Shown in pieces: positions 18,742 through 28,949 of a DNA stretch of 64,000 nt. Position numbers and translations under genes: made by a program. The stretch is from positions 1 through 64,000 of the forward strand of contig CAMDUB010000002.1 in the NCBI GenBank assembly GCA_945878575.1, written 5' to 3'. The notes under the pieces were generated by a model. That model ran no database searches. It saw only the letters and a list, made by a program, of their open reading frames with translations, and was not told where the DNA came from. Origin of the DNA: Phycisphaera mikurensis NBRC 102666 (GTDB taxonomy: Bacteria; Planctomycetota; Phycisphaerae; Phycisphaerales; SM1A02). Numbering within the stretch: position 1 is the stretch's first letter; every line of letters starts with the position of its first letter.

Positions 18742-20172
18742 ATGGATCTCTGCAACAATCGCATTCTCACCTCAACACGCCGCGAAGCACTGCGCGCCCT
18801 CTCCTGTGGCTTTGGCTTGCTGGCGTTTGCTGGCATGTCCGCACAGGCGGCGGGTGCCCCGCGGCTCTTTGGAGCTGGTGATGAAGAGGACAGCAACCCG
18901 CTCGCGCCCAAGGCTCCGCACCATCCTGTGAAGGCCAAGCGAGTGATCTTCTTGTGCATGTCGGGCGGACCGTCCCATGTGGATACCTTTGATTACAAGC
19001 CGCAACTCATCACTGACAACGGCAAGAGCCTTGGTGGCACGCGTGCAGGCGCCCAGTTGCTAGCCAGCCCGTTCAAGTTCAATCAACATGGCAAGAGTGG
19101 CCTGTGGATCAGTGACCTGATGCCCGAGACCGCCAAGCACGCCGACAGCATGTGCTTGTTGCGCGGCATGAATACGGCGGTGCCTGCACATGCCCAGGCA
19201 TCGGTGTTGATGCATACCGGCAGCTTCCAGTTTGTCCGGCCATCATTCGGTGCGTGGACCCTGTACGGGTTGGGTACTGTCAATCAGAATCTGCCGGGCT
19301 TCATCACGCTTAATCCGCCGTCTGGAAACGGGGGCGCACAGAACTACGGCTCGGGCTTCTTGCCTGCCGTGTATCAAGGAACACGCGTTGGAATGGAACG
19401 CACCGCGCGCCGCAACGGTGGCGATGGCGGTATGCCCAACCTGCGCAACAGTTCGCTCACCACCGCTGCGCAGCGCGAGCAACTTGACTTAGTGCAGCGC
19501 CTGAACAAGGAGCGACTCAAGCGCGACAAGTCCGATGACCAGATTGAAGGCGTGATCGAGAGCTACGAACTAGCGTTCCGCATGCAAGCTGAAATGCCAG
19601 ACCTCATGGACATCTCTGATGAGAAGCCCAAGACGCTGGAGATGTATGGCATCGGCGCGGGTAACGGCAATGATGACTTTGCGCGACAGTGCTTACTGGC
19701 ACGCCGCTTTGCTGAGAAGGGAGTTCGATTTATTGAGGTGAATCACGGCGGTTGGGACACCCACCGCAACCTGAAGGCAGACCTACAGAAGCAGGCCGGA
19801 CAGATTGATCGCCCCATTGCGGCACTGCTTGCCGATCTCAAGCAACGCAAGATGTTGGACGACACGTTGGTGGTATGGGGCGGCGAATTTGGTCGCACTC
19901 CCTATGCGCAGAACGCTGACGGGCGCGATCACAACAGTAAGGGCTTCACCATGTGGGCGGCAGGCGGCGGCGTCAAGGGCGGCACCAGTTACGGTGCGAC
20001 CGACGAGCACGGGATTGAGGCAGTGGATGGCAAGATGGATATCCATGACTGGCACGCCACCCTGCTTGCGCTCATGGGTATGGACCATGAACGACTCACT
20101 TACCGCTGGGCCGGGCGCGATTTCCGCCTGACGGATGTCAAGGGAAACGTGCATTCAGGGATCATTGCCTAG
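18742..20172 (+). CDS. DUF1501 family protein (Tat-like N-terminus)
   Basis: 'STRREALRAL' leader; 'HPVKAKRVIFLCMSGGPSHVDTFDYKPQL'; 'DDTLVVWGGEFGRTPYAQNADGRDHNSKGFTMWAAGGGVKGG'. Confidence 0.95.
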   Translation: MDLCNNRILTSTRREALRALSCGFGLLAFAGMSAQAAGAPRLFGAGDEEDSNPLAPKAPHHPVKAKRVIFLCMSGGPSHVDTFDYKPQLITDNGKSLGGTRAGAQLLASPFKFNQHGKSGLWISDLMPETAKHADSMCLLRGMNTAVPAHAQASVLMHTGSFQFVRPSFGAWTLYGLGTVNQNLPGFITLNPPSGNGGAQNYGSGFLPAVYQGTRVGMERTARRNGGDGGMPNLRNSSLTTAAQREQLDLVQRLNKERLKRDKSDDQIEGVIESYELAFRMQAEMPDLMDISDEKPKTLEMYGIGAGNGNDDFARQCLLARRFAEKGVRFIEVNHGGWDTHRNLKADLQKQAGQIDRPIAALLADLKQRKMLDDTLVVWGGEFGRTPYAQNADGRDHNSKGFTMWAAGGGVKGGTSYGATDEHGIEAVDGKMDIHDWHATLLALMGMDHERLTYRWAGRDFRLTDVKGNVHSGIIA

Positions 20173-20256
20173 CGGTCCCAATGTGCTTCACTGAGGGCTC
20201 GCTGAGCAGGCTGGAGGCGTGCGCGACGGCTCGATTTGTGGGATCCTTGAATCACT

Positions 20257-21795
20257 ATGGACCCCGCCGCACTCCCTGAGCCAACTTCCATACTTGACAT
20301 CATTGCCATGGTCGGATTTCCGTACATGGCGTTGGTCAGCATTCGCCTGTTTCGCGCACCAGGTGGTGATCTTGCTGGCTTAGGCATGTCCATGGCATTG
20401 GCCGCGGTCTTGGGCTTCCTGACGTGGCTTGAAGTTGACTTTGCAATTCCGCTCACCGTGAATGCAACCGATGGCGCCGGATACGCCAAGGTGGAAATTC
20501 CGTTGATGCGCACGCTTGCAGAATTTGCGGCGGCGTCAGTATTGGCCGGACTCTTCGTGCGCTGCCTGGATGCATGGCGCGTGGCGCGCGATAACGAGGC
20601 GTTGCTGCGCTTCCAACGCACCGCGCTGTGGGTCATCATCATGCTGATTGCCGGCGTGGTGATTTATGAAGTGCACTTTGCCACCACCTTGCCCATGCGC
20701 ACGGCGATTCTTTCCATCGGTGGTGCATCGGTATTCATTATTGGATTGGCCATGCAGTCCACGCTTGGCAATATGTTTGCGGGCTACGGGTTGCAGTCGT
20801 CGCGCGTCTTCCGAAAGGGCGACACCGTCCAACTGGGGCACGGCGGTGCCGTTGGAACCGTGTTTGACAGCACCCTTGCTACCACCCGCATCATCACTCG
20901 TGATGGCGAAATGTTGGTGCTGCCGAACAGCGCGGTACTGACCAAGGACTTCATGAACCTTGATCAGCCGAATTCTCATCTGCGGCAATCGATCAAGATA
21001 GGCATCTCTTATGAAGTACCACCAGCTGTGTTTAAAGACATTGCTATGAAGGTGCTACTGAGTGAAGCAAATGTGCTGCGCACGCCAGCACCCGCGGTGT
21101 GGCTAGCAGACTTTGGGGACTCGGCGGTGCAATACGACCTGCGGTTCTGGGTCGATGGATTTGATGTCCGCGATGCAACGCTCGACCAAGTACGTACTCG
21201 CCTTTGGTACGCGGTGGCCGACGCTGGTATTGAGATTCCGTTCCCCATCCGGACGATTCGCATGGCTTCCACCGACGAGGATGCAAAGCGCGCCGCTGCC
21301 ACGCGCCAACGGATCGAGCACGCCGAACATGGACTTCTCGCCTGCTCGCTCTTTGATGAAGGCAGCATCACCGCCTTGGAACGCAAGGAACTGGCGCGCG
21401 CTACCTCAGACAAGGCATACCTTCCTGGAGCTATGGTGATTCGCCGCGGAGACGTCTGCGACGCCATGTTCGTGGTGGTCAGCGGCGCTTGCCACCTGAA
21501 CCTACCGTCCGGGGAACGAATCAACTTTGAGCCGGGCGCCCACTTTGGGGAGATAGCACTCATCACCCAGGCGGCACGAAGCGCTGATGTCTTTGCTTCT
21601 GAGTCGGGGACAGTGCTCCTACAACTTCCACGAGCAAGCGTCATGCCAATTCTGCAAAGACGTCCGGAATTCATGGCGAGAATGCAATCGATCGCCGACG
21701 ATCGGCGCGACCCGACCCGCATTGGTCCAAAGAAACAGCGCGGCCGCGCGCATCACCTGGTGCGGCGTGTGTTGTCAATGATGCGGCCAATTTGA
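20257..21795 (+). CDS. MscS-family channel with C-terminal cyclic-nucleotide-binding domain
   Basis: 'AMQSTLGNMFAGYGLQSSRVFRKGDTVQLG...GTVFDSTLATTRIITRDGEMLVLPNSAV' (MscS); 'YLPGAMVIRRGDVCDAMFVVVSGACHLNL...FEPGAHFGEIALITQAARSADVFASE' (cNMP-binding). Confidence 0.9.
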   Translation: MDPAALPEPTSILDIIAMVGFPYMALVSIRLFRAPGGDLAGLGMSMALAAVLGFLTWLEVDFAIPLTVNATDGAGYAKVEIPLMRTLAEFAAASVLAGLFVRCLDAWRVARDNEALLRFQRTALWVIIMLIAGVVIYEVHFATTLPMRTAILSIGGASVFIIGLAMQSTLGNMFAGYGLQSSRVFRKGDTVQLGHGGAVGTVFDSTLATTRIITRDGEMLVLPNSAVLTKDFMNLDQPNSHLRQSIKIGISYEVPPAVFKDIAMKVLLSEANVLRTPAPAVWLADFGDSAVQYDLRFWVDGFDVRDATLDQVRTRLWYAVADAGIEIPFPIRTIRMASTDEDAKRAAATRQRIEHAEHGLLACSLFDEGSITALERKELARATSDKAYLPGAMVIRRGDVCDAMFVVVSGACHLNLPSGERINFEPGAHFGEIALITQAARSADVFASESGTVLLQLPRASVMPILQRRPEFMARMQSIADDRRDPTRIGPKKQRGRAHHLVRRVLSMMRPI

Positions 21796-21842
21796 CGCTG
21801 GCACATCAACCGTATCTACACGTTGGCGGGGTAGACTCCGGC

Positions 21843-23141
21843 ATGCAGATTTCCAGCGAGATCCCCACTGCCACGGCCGCCGATCTTCAACCGATCGGCA
21901 GCGAAGACCAACCAGCGGCCGTCCTGCGCGTGGTCAGTGCGCTTGGTGGCATTGCACAAACCAAGCGAGCCAACGGGCGCATGGGAAATGTGCTAGTCAC
22001 GGAGCCAACGCTGATCCGACAAGTCTTGGTGCGCGGATCGATGGACGAGGACCTTGGCCTCATTCGTAACTTTGCACTGCGCACAGCTGCACCGCATGGG
22101 CTCATCTCGCTCACGGGTCCGGAACATCGCAAGGTGCGCGTGGCCATGGCGCCCTGCTTCCGCGGCAACGGACTTGCACCGCTTGAAGAGGCACTGGAGC
22201 GACGGCTGCTCTCCGGTCTTGATTCATGGCCGACTGGGGACCCGGTGGTCGCATCCAAGTTGACGCTGGACCTTCTGACCAAAGTCTTCATGGAATGGGT
22301 GCTTGGACCGCTTGAACCCGTGCGCGAAGCGGAACTCTGCAGCGCGGAGCAGGCACTCTTAGAAGTGTTCCACCATGCCATCCCCGATCTCAACCAACTG
22401 TGGCCATCAGCTGATGCAGAAGGACCAATCTCCTTTGACCAAATGGTCAATCGCTTCTTCACGCTGCGCACACTGATCTCTGACACCATTGAGCGCGGAC
22501 CAAAGGGTATGGCTGGCCAACTGGACCAGATGCTTCCCCCACAAGGCGAAGGGCTACCGCGCAGTGCACAACTCACCGATCATGCCATCCACTTACTGCT
22601 GGCTGGATTGGACACGGTGTCACAAACTGCGGGTTTACTCCTGCACCACGTGGGTCAGAATCCCGAGATCGGCGATGCCATTGCTGACGAAGCCGGGGCG
22701 ACTGGCGAGCCGGTGTTCACCGAAGCGTGCATTAAAGAAATCCTGCGCCTCTATGCGGGAGTACCGGTTGCCGTGCGTGTCACTGGCGCGCCGGTTGAAG
22801 TGAGCGGTCACATCATTCCCGCCCATCGACCACTGATGGCGTTCCTGATCTGCATGCAGCGCGATGCACGTTTCTTTGATCGCCCACTGGAATTTGTGCC
22901 AGAGCGTTGGCTTGAAGGGACCACTATGCGCATGGATCCGACGGCGTACATGCCATTCGGTGCCGGACCGCACATCTGTATTGGTGAGATGGCTGCCAAA
23001 CTGATCCTGCGACGGCTGCTTCCAGCGGTGTGCGCGCGTTATCGCGTGACCGCCCAGACGCCCGGGCTTGTTCCTGTACTTGTTCGAATTGTGGCGCTGC
23101 CGATGCGTGCCCCAAAGATCACTCTTACTCGCCGCGCGTGA
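21843..23141 (+). CDS. Cytochrome P450
   Basis: ExxR 'EILRLYAG', 'FVPERWLEG', heme loop 'YMPFGAGPHICIGEMAAKLILRRLL'. Confidence 0.92.
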   Translation: MQISSEIPTATAADLQPIGSEDQPAAVLRVVSALGGIAQTKRANGRMGNVLVTEPTLIRQVLVRGSMDEDLGLIRNFALRTAAPHGLISLTGPEHRKVRVAMAPCFRGNGLAPLEEALERRLLSGLDSWPTGDPVVASKLTLDLLTKVFMEWVLGPLEPVREAELCSAEQALLEVFHHAIPDLNQLWPSADAEGPISFDQMVNRFFTLRTLISDTIERGPKGMAGQLDQMLPPQGEGLPRSAQLTDHAIHLLLAGLDTVSQTAGLLLHHVGQNPEIGDAIADEAGATGEPVFTEACIKEILRLYAGVPVAVRVTGAPVEVSGHIIPAHRPLMAFLICMQRDARFFDRPLEFVPERWLEGTTMRMDPTAYMPFGAGPHICIGEMAAKLILRRLLPAVCARYRVTAQTPGLVPVLVRIVALPMRAPKITLTRRA

Positions 23142-23162
23142 TGCGCCCTCTGAGGATTTCCG

Positions 23163-24236
23163 ATGCCTGTGTTCGCTACTGCCGCCCTGCTTCTTGCATT
23201 CAGTAACGTTGGTCTCACCGCCTCAGCACCCGTCTTTGATCACGTCATTGTGATCAGCGTGGACGGCTTGCGTCCGGATGTGATCGATGGTCCAGAAGAC
23301 GGCGCCCTGCCGGGCTTCTCCCGCCTGAAACGCGGGCCACACACCCTGCAGGCACGCACCGATGCCACCATGACGGTGACGCTTCCAAATCACGTCTCCA
23401 TGGCAACCAGCCGCCCAGTTGCTGGGCCCAACGGGCACGGATGGACGGAGAACATTGACCCGCCTGCAGCACGCCACGGCGGCACGTTATGCAAGAAACA
23501 CGGTTCGTACGTCACCAGCATGTTTGACGTGGCACACAACCGGGGCGTGACGACCGCCATCATTGCCACCAAGAGCAAATTTTCGATCTTGGTGCAGAGT
23601 TTTGACGACGCAGAGGGCGAAATGGATCGCGATGGCAACGATGACGGCAAGGGGAAAGTGGACCTCTTTGCCATCACTCGCACGTCACGTATGGCACGAG
23701 ATCATTCCACGGGATGGCTTGCCTTACACCCGAAACGATCGCTGCTCTTTGTGCATTTCGCTGCGCCGGATGGGGCAGGTCATGAATTCGAGTGGGACAC
23801 CGCCATGGGTTCACCATACCGGGCGGCGGTGAAGGAAGTTGATACGGAGATCGCCGCACTGATGACCATGATTGACGCCGATCCCGCACTGCGCGGCCGC
23901 GTGGCAATCATTCTCACTGCCGACCATGGCGGCGGCGTTCCCGCAAAGACGCACACGGAATGGACTGCGCCAGAGAACTTCAATGTTCCATTACTGATTT
24001 GGCTTGGATCTGATACCGCAGCAACGGAGCTCATTGCACTCAACAGCGATCGACGCGCAGTGGTGCCCTCCACCACCTATGTTGGCGACGACGCCGTCCC
24101 GCAGCCGATTCGGACTGCGGAGGTAGGAAATCTCGCTCTGCAATTACTGGGTCTTCCTGCAATTCCTGGCTCAGTGGCCAACGCGCAGCAGGACTTGCTA
24201 CTCATCGAGCCACCAGCACCCAAGGCGACGCAATGA
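23163..24236 (+). CDS. Alkaline phosphatase / type I phosphodiesterase superfamily, secreted
   Basis: 'HVIVISVDGLRPDVID', 'MTVTLPNHVSM', 'IILTADHGGGVPAKTHTEWTAPENFNVPLLIW'. Confidence 0.88.
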   Translation: MPVFATAALLLAFSNVGLTASAPVFDHVIVISVDGLRPDVIDGPEDGALPGFSRLKRGPHTLQARTDATMTVTLPNHVSMATSRPVAGPNGHGWTENIDPPAARHGGTLCKKHGSYVTSMFDVAHNRGVTTAIIATKSKFSILVQSFDDAEGEMDRDGNDDGKGKVDLFAITRTSRMARDHSTGWLALHPKRSLLFVHFAAPDGAGHEFEWDTAMGSPYRAAVKEVDTEIAALMTMIDADPALRGRVAIILTADHGGGVPAKTHTEWTAPENFNVPLLIWLGSDTAATELIALNSDRRAVVPSTTYVGDDAVPQPIRTAEVGNLALQLLGLPAIPGSVANAQQDLLLIEPPAPKATQ

Positions 24237-24290
24237 CGGAAGCAGGTCGGTCGATCTGCCCAATGCACACCCGCTAACTATCATCAAGAC

Positions 24291-25136
24291 ATGCGCTGCA
24301 GAATCCGATCACTCCTCCGCGCCACCCCCATCGCCTGCATCGCCGTGGTGGTTGCCTGCAACACGGTGAGTGGTACGCGTCGCAGCCAACTGAATGTTCT
24401 TTCACCAAGCGAAGAACGCCAGCTCGGCGACGAGGCGTATCAAGAGCTCCTTTCTGAGGACGGCGTCAAGAAAGTGACTTCCGGTCCAGACTATGACCGG
24501 GTTCAGCGTGTTGCCACTCGTATTGAGGACGCTTCGGAACGCCTGCATCGCAACGCGGTCAAGGACTTTGAGTGGCAATGGACGGTCATTGATGACCCAG
24601 CCACTGTGAACGCATGGGCATTGCCGGGTGGCAAGTCGGCCGTCTATACGGGCCTTCTGCAGATGGCGAAGTCCGATGACGAACTGGCCGTGGTCATGGG
24701 ACATGAGGCATCTCATGCCATTGCCCGTCACGCCGGCGAGCGCATCTCCGGCAATGTGATTATCCAGGGCGCCATGCAGGGCACCGCCGTGGCACTCGGT
24801 GACATGAACCCGACGGCGCAACAAGCGACTATGGCTGCCTTGGGGCTTGGTTCCAACGTGGGTGTACTGCTCCCATGGAGCCGACTGCAGGAATCCGAAG
24901 CTGACAACCTCGGCTTGATGATCGCCGCCGATGCTGGCTACGACCCGCGCTCGGCTATCACGTTGTGGAGGCGCATGTCAGAGAAATCCGGTGCCCCACC
25001 AGAGTTTCTCTCCACGCATCCCAGCGATGACACGCGCATTGCTCGCCTGAACAAGATCATGCCCAAGGCCATGCGACTCTATGAAGCCGCTCTCGCCCGC
25101 GACGGCGGCGCACCGGCAAGCCAAATGACGCCCTAA
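24291..25136 (+). CDS. M48-family metalloprotease lipoprotein
   Basis: 'VNAWALPGGKSAVYTGLLQMAKSDDELAVVMGHEASHAIARHAGER' (HExxH), 'ESEADNLGLMIAADAGYDPRSAITLWRRM'; lipobox-like IAVVVAC. Confidence 0.93.
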   Translation: MRCRIRSLLRATPIACIAVVVACNTVSGTRRSQLNVLSPSEERQLGDEAYQELLSEDGVKKVTSGPDYDRVQRVATRIEDASERLHRNAVKDFEWQWTVIDDPATVNAWALPGGKSAVYTGLLQMAKSDDELAVVMGHEASHAIARHAGERISGNVIIQGAMQGTAVALGDMNPTAQQATMAALGLGSNVGVLLPWSRLQESEADNLGLMIAADAGYDPRSAITLWRRMSEKSGAPPEFLSTHPSDDTRIARLNKIMPKAMRLYEAALARDGGAPASQMTP

Positions 25137-26329
25137 GAACGCGCGCTGAGTGAACGCAGTCGAATGCCTGCATCACGAATCGTTTCGTCAGTCTTGCAGA
25201 ACGCAAAGCGCACCAACCGGCAGGCGTCCGCATCCTTGGTCCCATCAGCCTGCGGTGCATAGAAGGCACTGCAGGGAATACATGCCACGCCAACTTTCTC
25301 CACTAAGTGCATGGCGAACGCAAAGTCGTTGGGAAATCCAAACCGTTCGTGCTCCGCAACCACGAAGTACGAGCCATCTGGAACATAGGGATCGAACCCG
25401 GCACCACGCAGCACCGTCAGCATGGCATCCCGGCGCGTCAGGTAATCGGCACGCAGCGCTTCGTAGTACGAACGCGGTGCTTGCAATGCATCAATCGCGG
25501 CGCGCTGCAGTGGAGTGGCGCTGCAGAATGTCAGGAATTGATGCGCGGCACGAATGCCGGCGGTGAGGTTCGGAGGCGCGATCGTCCAACCAATTTTCCA
25601 ACCGGTCAGACTAAAGGTCTTGCCAAGGCTTGACATCACCACGGTGCGCTCGCGCATCCCTGGCAACGTGGCAATAGAAACTGGCGGCTCTCCGTACCAA
25701 ATCTCCTCGTACACCTCGTCGGAGAACACCAAGCAGTCGGCGGCCCGTGCTACCGCGGCGATTCCTTCCAGCTCGGAGCGCGTCAGTACTCGACCAAGCG
25801 GGTTATGCGGGCTATTGATCAAAATCGCCTTGGTTTGTGGGCCAACCACGCGGCGGAGTTCGTCAATCGGAAATGCAAACTCCGGCGCGCGCAAACGGAT
25901 GGCGCGAACGATTCCACCTGCCATTGCCACACATGCCGCGTACGAGTCATAAAACGGCTCCACCAACACCACTTCGTCACCCGGATTGATGAGTCCAAGC
26001 ATGACGGCCGCAATGGCCTCGGTGCAACCACTGGTGACGGTGACCTCCGCATCCGGTGCCACTTCAATCCCGCTAGTGGCCCGAAATCGAGCCGCTACTG
26101 CCGCGTTCAATTCCGGCACGCCAAAGGTCCGCGCGTATTGGCCAAATCCATCCTTGATCGCACGCATGCCGGCATCCTTGACGAATTGCGGTCCATCAAA
26201 GTTTGGGAAGCCCTGCCCCAGATTCACTGCACCATGTTGCGCGGCGAGTCTTGAAATGGTGGCGAACACGCTCTCCCCAAAGGGCTGCAGGCGAGCTGAT
26301 GTTGCAAAGTTGCGTGGTGTGGTTTGCAT
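25133..26329 (-). CDS. PLP-dependent class I/II aminotransferase (YbdL/kynurenine aminotransferase-like)
   Basis: 'QGFPNFDGPQFVKDA', 'INSPHNPLGRVLTRSELEGI', 'SLGKTFSLTGWKIGW'. Confidence 0.93.
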   Translation of the reverse strand: MQTTPRNFATSARLQPFGESVFATISRLAAQHGAVNLGQGFPNFDGPQFVKDAGMRAIKDGFGQYARTFGVPELNAAVAARFRATSGIEVAPDAEVTVTSGCTEAIAAVMLGLINPGDEVVLVEPFYDSYAACVAMAGGIVRAIRLRAPEFAFPIDELRRVVGPQTKAILINSPHNPLGRVLTRSELEGIAAVARAADCLVFSDEVYEEIWYGEPPVSIATLPGMRERTVVMSSLGKTFSLTGWKIGWTIAPPNLTAGIRAAHQFLTFCSATPLQRAAIDALQAPRSYYEALRADYLTRRDAMLTVLRGAGFDPYVPDGSYFVVAEHERFGFPNDFAFAMHLVEKVGVACIPCSAFYAPQADGTKDADACRLVRFAFCKTDETIRDAGIRLRSLSARS

Positions 26330-26359
26330 GGTCAGGTGGGTGTCTCTATTGAAGAAAAA

Positions 26360-28942
26360 TCAGCGAGCGCCCTGCGGCGCATTGGCATTGAATGATGGTG
26401 CACCGCGCACATGAACGTCCATTTGCGGAATGGCAATAGCAATGCCCCGTTCAGCCAGGATTCGCTTGCTTCGTCCCACCAAATCATGGCGCGCGGGCTG
26501 CAGCTCCCCCGGGCGCGCTACATAGATGGAGACATCAATATCGGCAGACCCGGACGTAAATCCAACCAACAGAACTTCGGGGCCAGGATTAGCAATGACG
26601 CCAGCAGAGCCAGCCGCCGCTTCACGCAGTCCGGCCACTGCTGAATCAAGATCAGCATCAGCCTCAACAGAAACTCGAATGGTGACGCGCACGCTTGACT
26701 CTTGCAGCGTCCAGTTGGTGATCTTGCCAGTAATCAGCTGCTTGTTCGGAATGATCACATCCTTATTGTCAAAGTCAACGATCGTGGTGGCGCGGGCGGC
26801 TATGCGCGACACGCGACCCGAAATCCCGTCAATGGTCACTAAGTCACCAATCCGTACCGGTCGCTCGGCCAGCAGAATCAGACCAGAGACGAAGTTTGCA
26901 AAGATCTCCTGCAAACCAAATCCAAGTCCAACCGTAACTGCTGCGGCAAGCCATTGCACATCATTCCACCGAATCCGCAAGCACGCGAGCGCCACGATGA
27001 TTCCAGTGACCACAATCAAATACCTACCGAGCGCAACCAACGCGTAGCGCGCACTGCGGTCAATCGGGAAGCGCCGAAGAATGACAATGTTGATGATTCC
27101 GGGCAAGTCCCGTACCAGCGACATGGTCACCACCACGGTTGCCACGCAGAACACAGCGTCGCGAACACTCACTGGCACGCGCGCGCTTCCTTCGCCCGCA
27201 GCAACCGTCCACACTGCCATATTGCTCACAATTCCAAACGCGGGAATCAAGTCATTCCACGCCCACGCCAATCCAGCGACGGTGACAAGCGCCAAGAGCA
27301 GCCTGCCAAAGCTACGCAATTGATCTTCAAAGCGCGCCTCTTCGCGTGCTTCCAACTGGCCAGCAAGGTCAAATCGATCAAGCGCAGCACCCCCAATGCG
27401 CCCGAGCGCGGAAATACCGACGGCAAGCAGCAATATCACCCAGTAACTCCGCGCAATGTTCTCGATCACGGTGATGGCAGTAATGACATAACCCGCCGCA
27501 GCGCCCAACGCCAACACTGCCGGCAGGAGTGCGCAAACGGAGTACCACACTGGCCGCAGTATGGAAATCAAACCCGTTGGATTTGCCGCAATCACGCCAG
27601 AGAACACCCCATGCGACGGCCGAAAGATGCGCGCAGAAACAGCGGTCAATACCAAGAGCGCCACAATCACCGCCCACCGCGCAATCTCCTCGCTGCCAGC
27701 AATGCCGTCCATATTCAAACTGGCTTGGGCAACAAAGATGGCTGGCAGAAATCCTGCAGCAAGTGCCAACATCGCGCGCCGAATGGACGTCATCGTTGAC
27801 AGCGACCAACCCAGCTGCCGCTCACCCGCTCCACCGTGCGCCGAAAGTGCCAGTGCAAACGAAATCAGGAATGCATATCCAGCGACGGAATGCATGGCGG
27901 ATCCAAACGGCGCCGCGGTGGCTGCAGCCGGTGTGGATTCGATCAACAGTCCAGCAAACTGCAACGCAAGCGGAATCGGCGCAGCCAGGATCACCGACTC
28001 AAGCACCGCGCTGCCAATGTTGACCAACCCCGCCTCGGTGGAACTGCCAGGCAACGGCGTTTTGGAGATGAATCGGAAACCACGCCCACGAATCAATGCC
28101 AATGCCAGCACCAGCACTGCACCGCCAATCCATCGGAATGGACGGAATCGAAAGCTATCAACGAGGTCCTCACCGATAGCGCCCCAGAAGGGCCGGGTTG
28201 CGTAGCGACCGACATGCGCAGTCACGCCGCGCACATCTCGCTCGCCGATCACGGGCATGTCGGGGAGCCACAACAAGTGCGTATCAATGAAATTCCGGTA
28301 CTGCTCAAGGAGTTCCGTGTATTCGCTACGAACGGTCACTTCCTCAGCCAAAATCGCGGAGTAAGAAGTGAGTGCCGAAACCAGCGGTCGGAGGTACTGA
28401 TCCGCGCGCTGGCGAAAGAGCGGCGCCAATTCTGCGGCAGTGGCATGCCCGGTTGGTTGATCGACGATCAATGCCTCCGCAGCCTCATCGGTTCGTTCCG
28501 CACTGGCAAGATCTTCCGCTGCGTCCAGCCGTTCGATCTCTGCCGTTGCAGCCCCGGTCCGCGCTGCTTCTAAATCACGACGCTGATTCGCGAGCGGCGG
28601 CAGTGAATCGCGATGTCTGAGCAGCACCTCGGTGATCGGGTCGGATCCACTTCCCGCTAGAAGAACCCGCCGTTCGTCGGACTCCTTAATAGCACGCAGT
28701 TCCTTGATGGCAACCTTGAGAGTGCCAACCACGTCGCTGACATGTTCCTGCGCAGCGCGCACTCGCGCTGTTTCGTTGGCTGCTTCCTGGTTGTCACGCG
28801 CAATGGCTGCAATCCGCGGATCACTCTCAGCGGCCTGATCCACGCGCACTTGCAGGGACGATGATGCAGGTGCCGCGCCAGCGTTCGCAATGATGAACAT
28901 CGCCATCAGCACCAACACGAATCCCTTCAACACTTGTTGCAT
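26360..28942 (-). CDS. MscS-family mechanosensitive channel (large, MscK/DUF3772-like N-terminus)
   Basis: 'VGLGFGLQEIFANFVSGLILLAERPVRIGDLVTIDGISGRVSRIAARATTIVDFDNKDVIIPNKQLI'; signal peptide with ATG at 28940-28942; multiple TMs. Confidence 0.92.
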   Translation of the reverse strand: MQQVLKGFVLVLMAMFIIANAGAAPASSSLQVRVDQAAESDPRIAAIARDNQEAANETARVRAAQEHVSDVVGTLKVAIKELRAIKESDERRVLLAGSGSDPITEVLLRHRDSLPPLANQRRDLEAARTGAATAEIERLDAAEDLASAERTDEAAEALIVDQPTGHATAAELAPLFRQRADQYLRPLVSALTSYSAILAEEVTVRSEYTELLEQYRNFIDTHLLWLPDMPVIGERDVRGVTAHVGRYATRPFWGAIGEDLVDSFRFRPFRWIGGAVLVLALALIRGRGFRFISKTPLPGSSTEAGLVNIGSAVLESVILAAPIPLALQFAGLLIESTPAAATAAPFGSAMHSVAGYAFLISFALALSAHGGAGERQLGWSLSTMTSIRRAMLALAAGFLPAIFVAQASLNMDGIAGSEEIARWAVIVALLVLTAVSARIFRPSHGVFSGVIAANPTGLISILRPVWYSVCALLPAVLALGAAAGYVITAITVIENIARSYWVILLLAVGISALGRIGGAALDRFDLAGQLEAREEARFEDQLRSFGRLLLALVTVAGLAWAWNDLIPAFGIVSNMAVWTVAAGEGSARVPVSVRDAVFCVATVVVTMSLVRDLPGIINIVILRRFPIDRSARYALVALGRYLIVVTGIIVALACLRIRWNDVQWLAAAVTVGLGFGLQEIFANFVSGLILLAERPVRIGDLVTIDGISGRVSRIAARATTIVDFDNKDVIIPNKQLITGKITNWTLQESSVRVTIRVSVEADADLDSAVAGLREAAAGSAGVIANPGPEVLLVGFTSGSADIDVSIYVARPGELQPARHDLVGRSKRILAERGIAIAIPQMDVHVRGAPSFNANAPQGAR

Positions 28943-28949
28943 CACCGAA

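Noticed and set aside
16185-20172. PSCyt1/DUF1549/DUF1553 + DUF1501 pair as a novel system
   Set aside because: Well-known, abundant gene pair in Planctomycetota; not novel.
26954-27799. 281-aa plus-strand ORF opposite the large MscS gene
   Set aside because: His/Arg/Gln-rich non-protein-like composition; antisense to a well-supported membrane protein.
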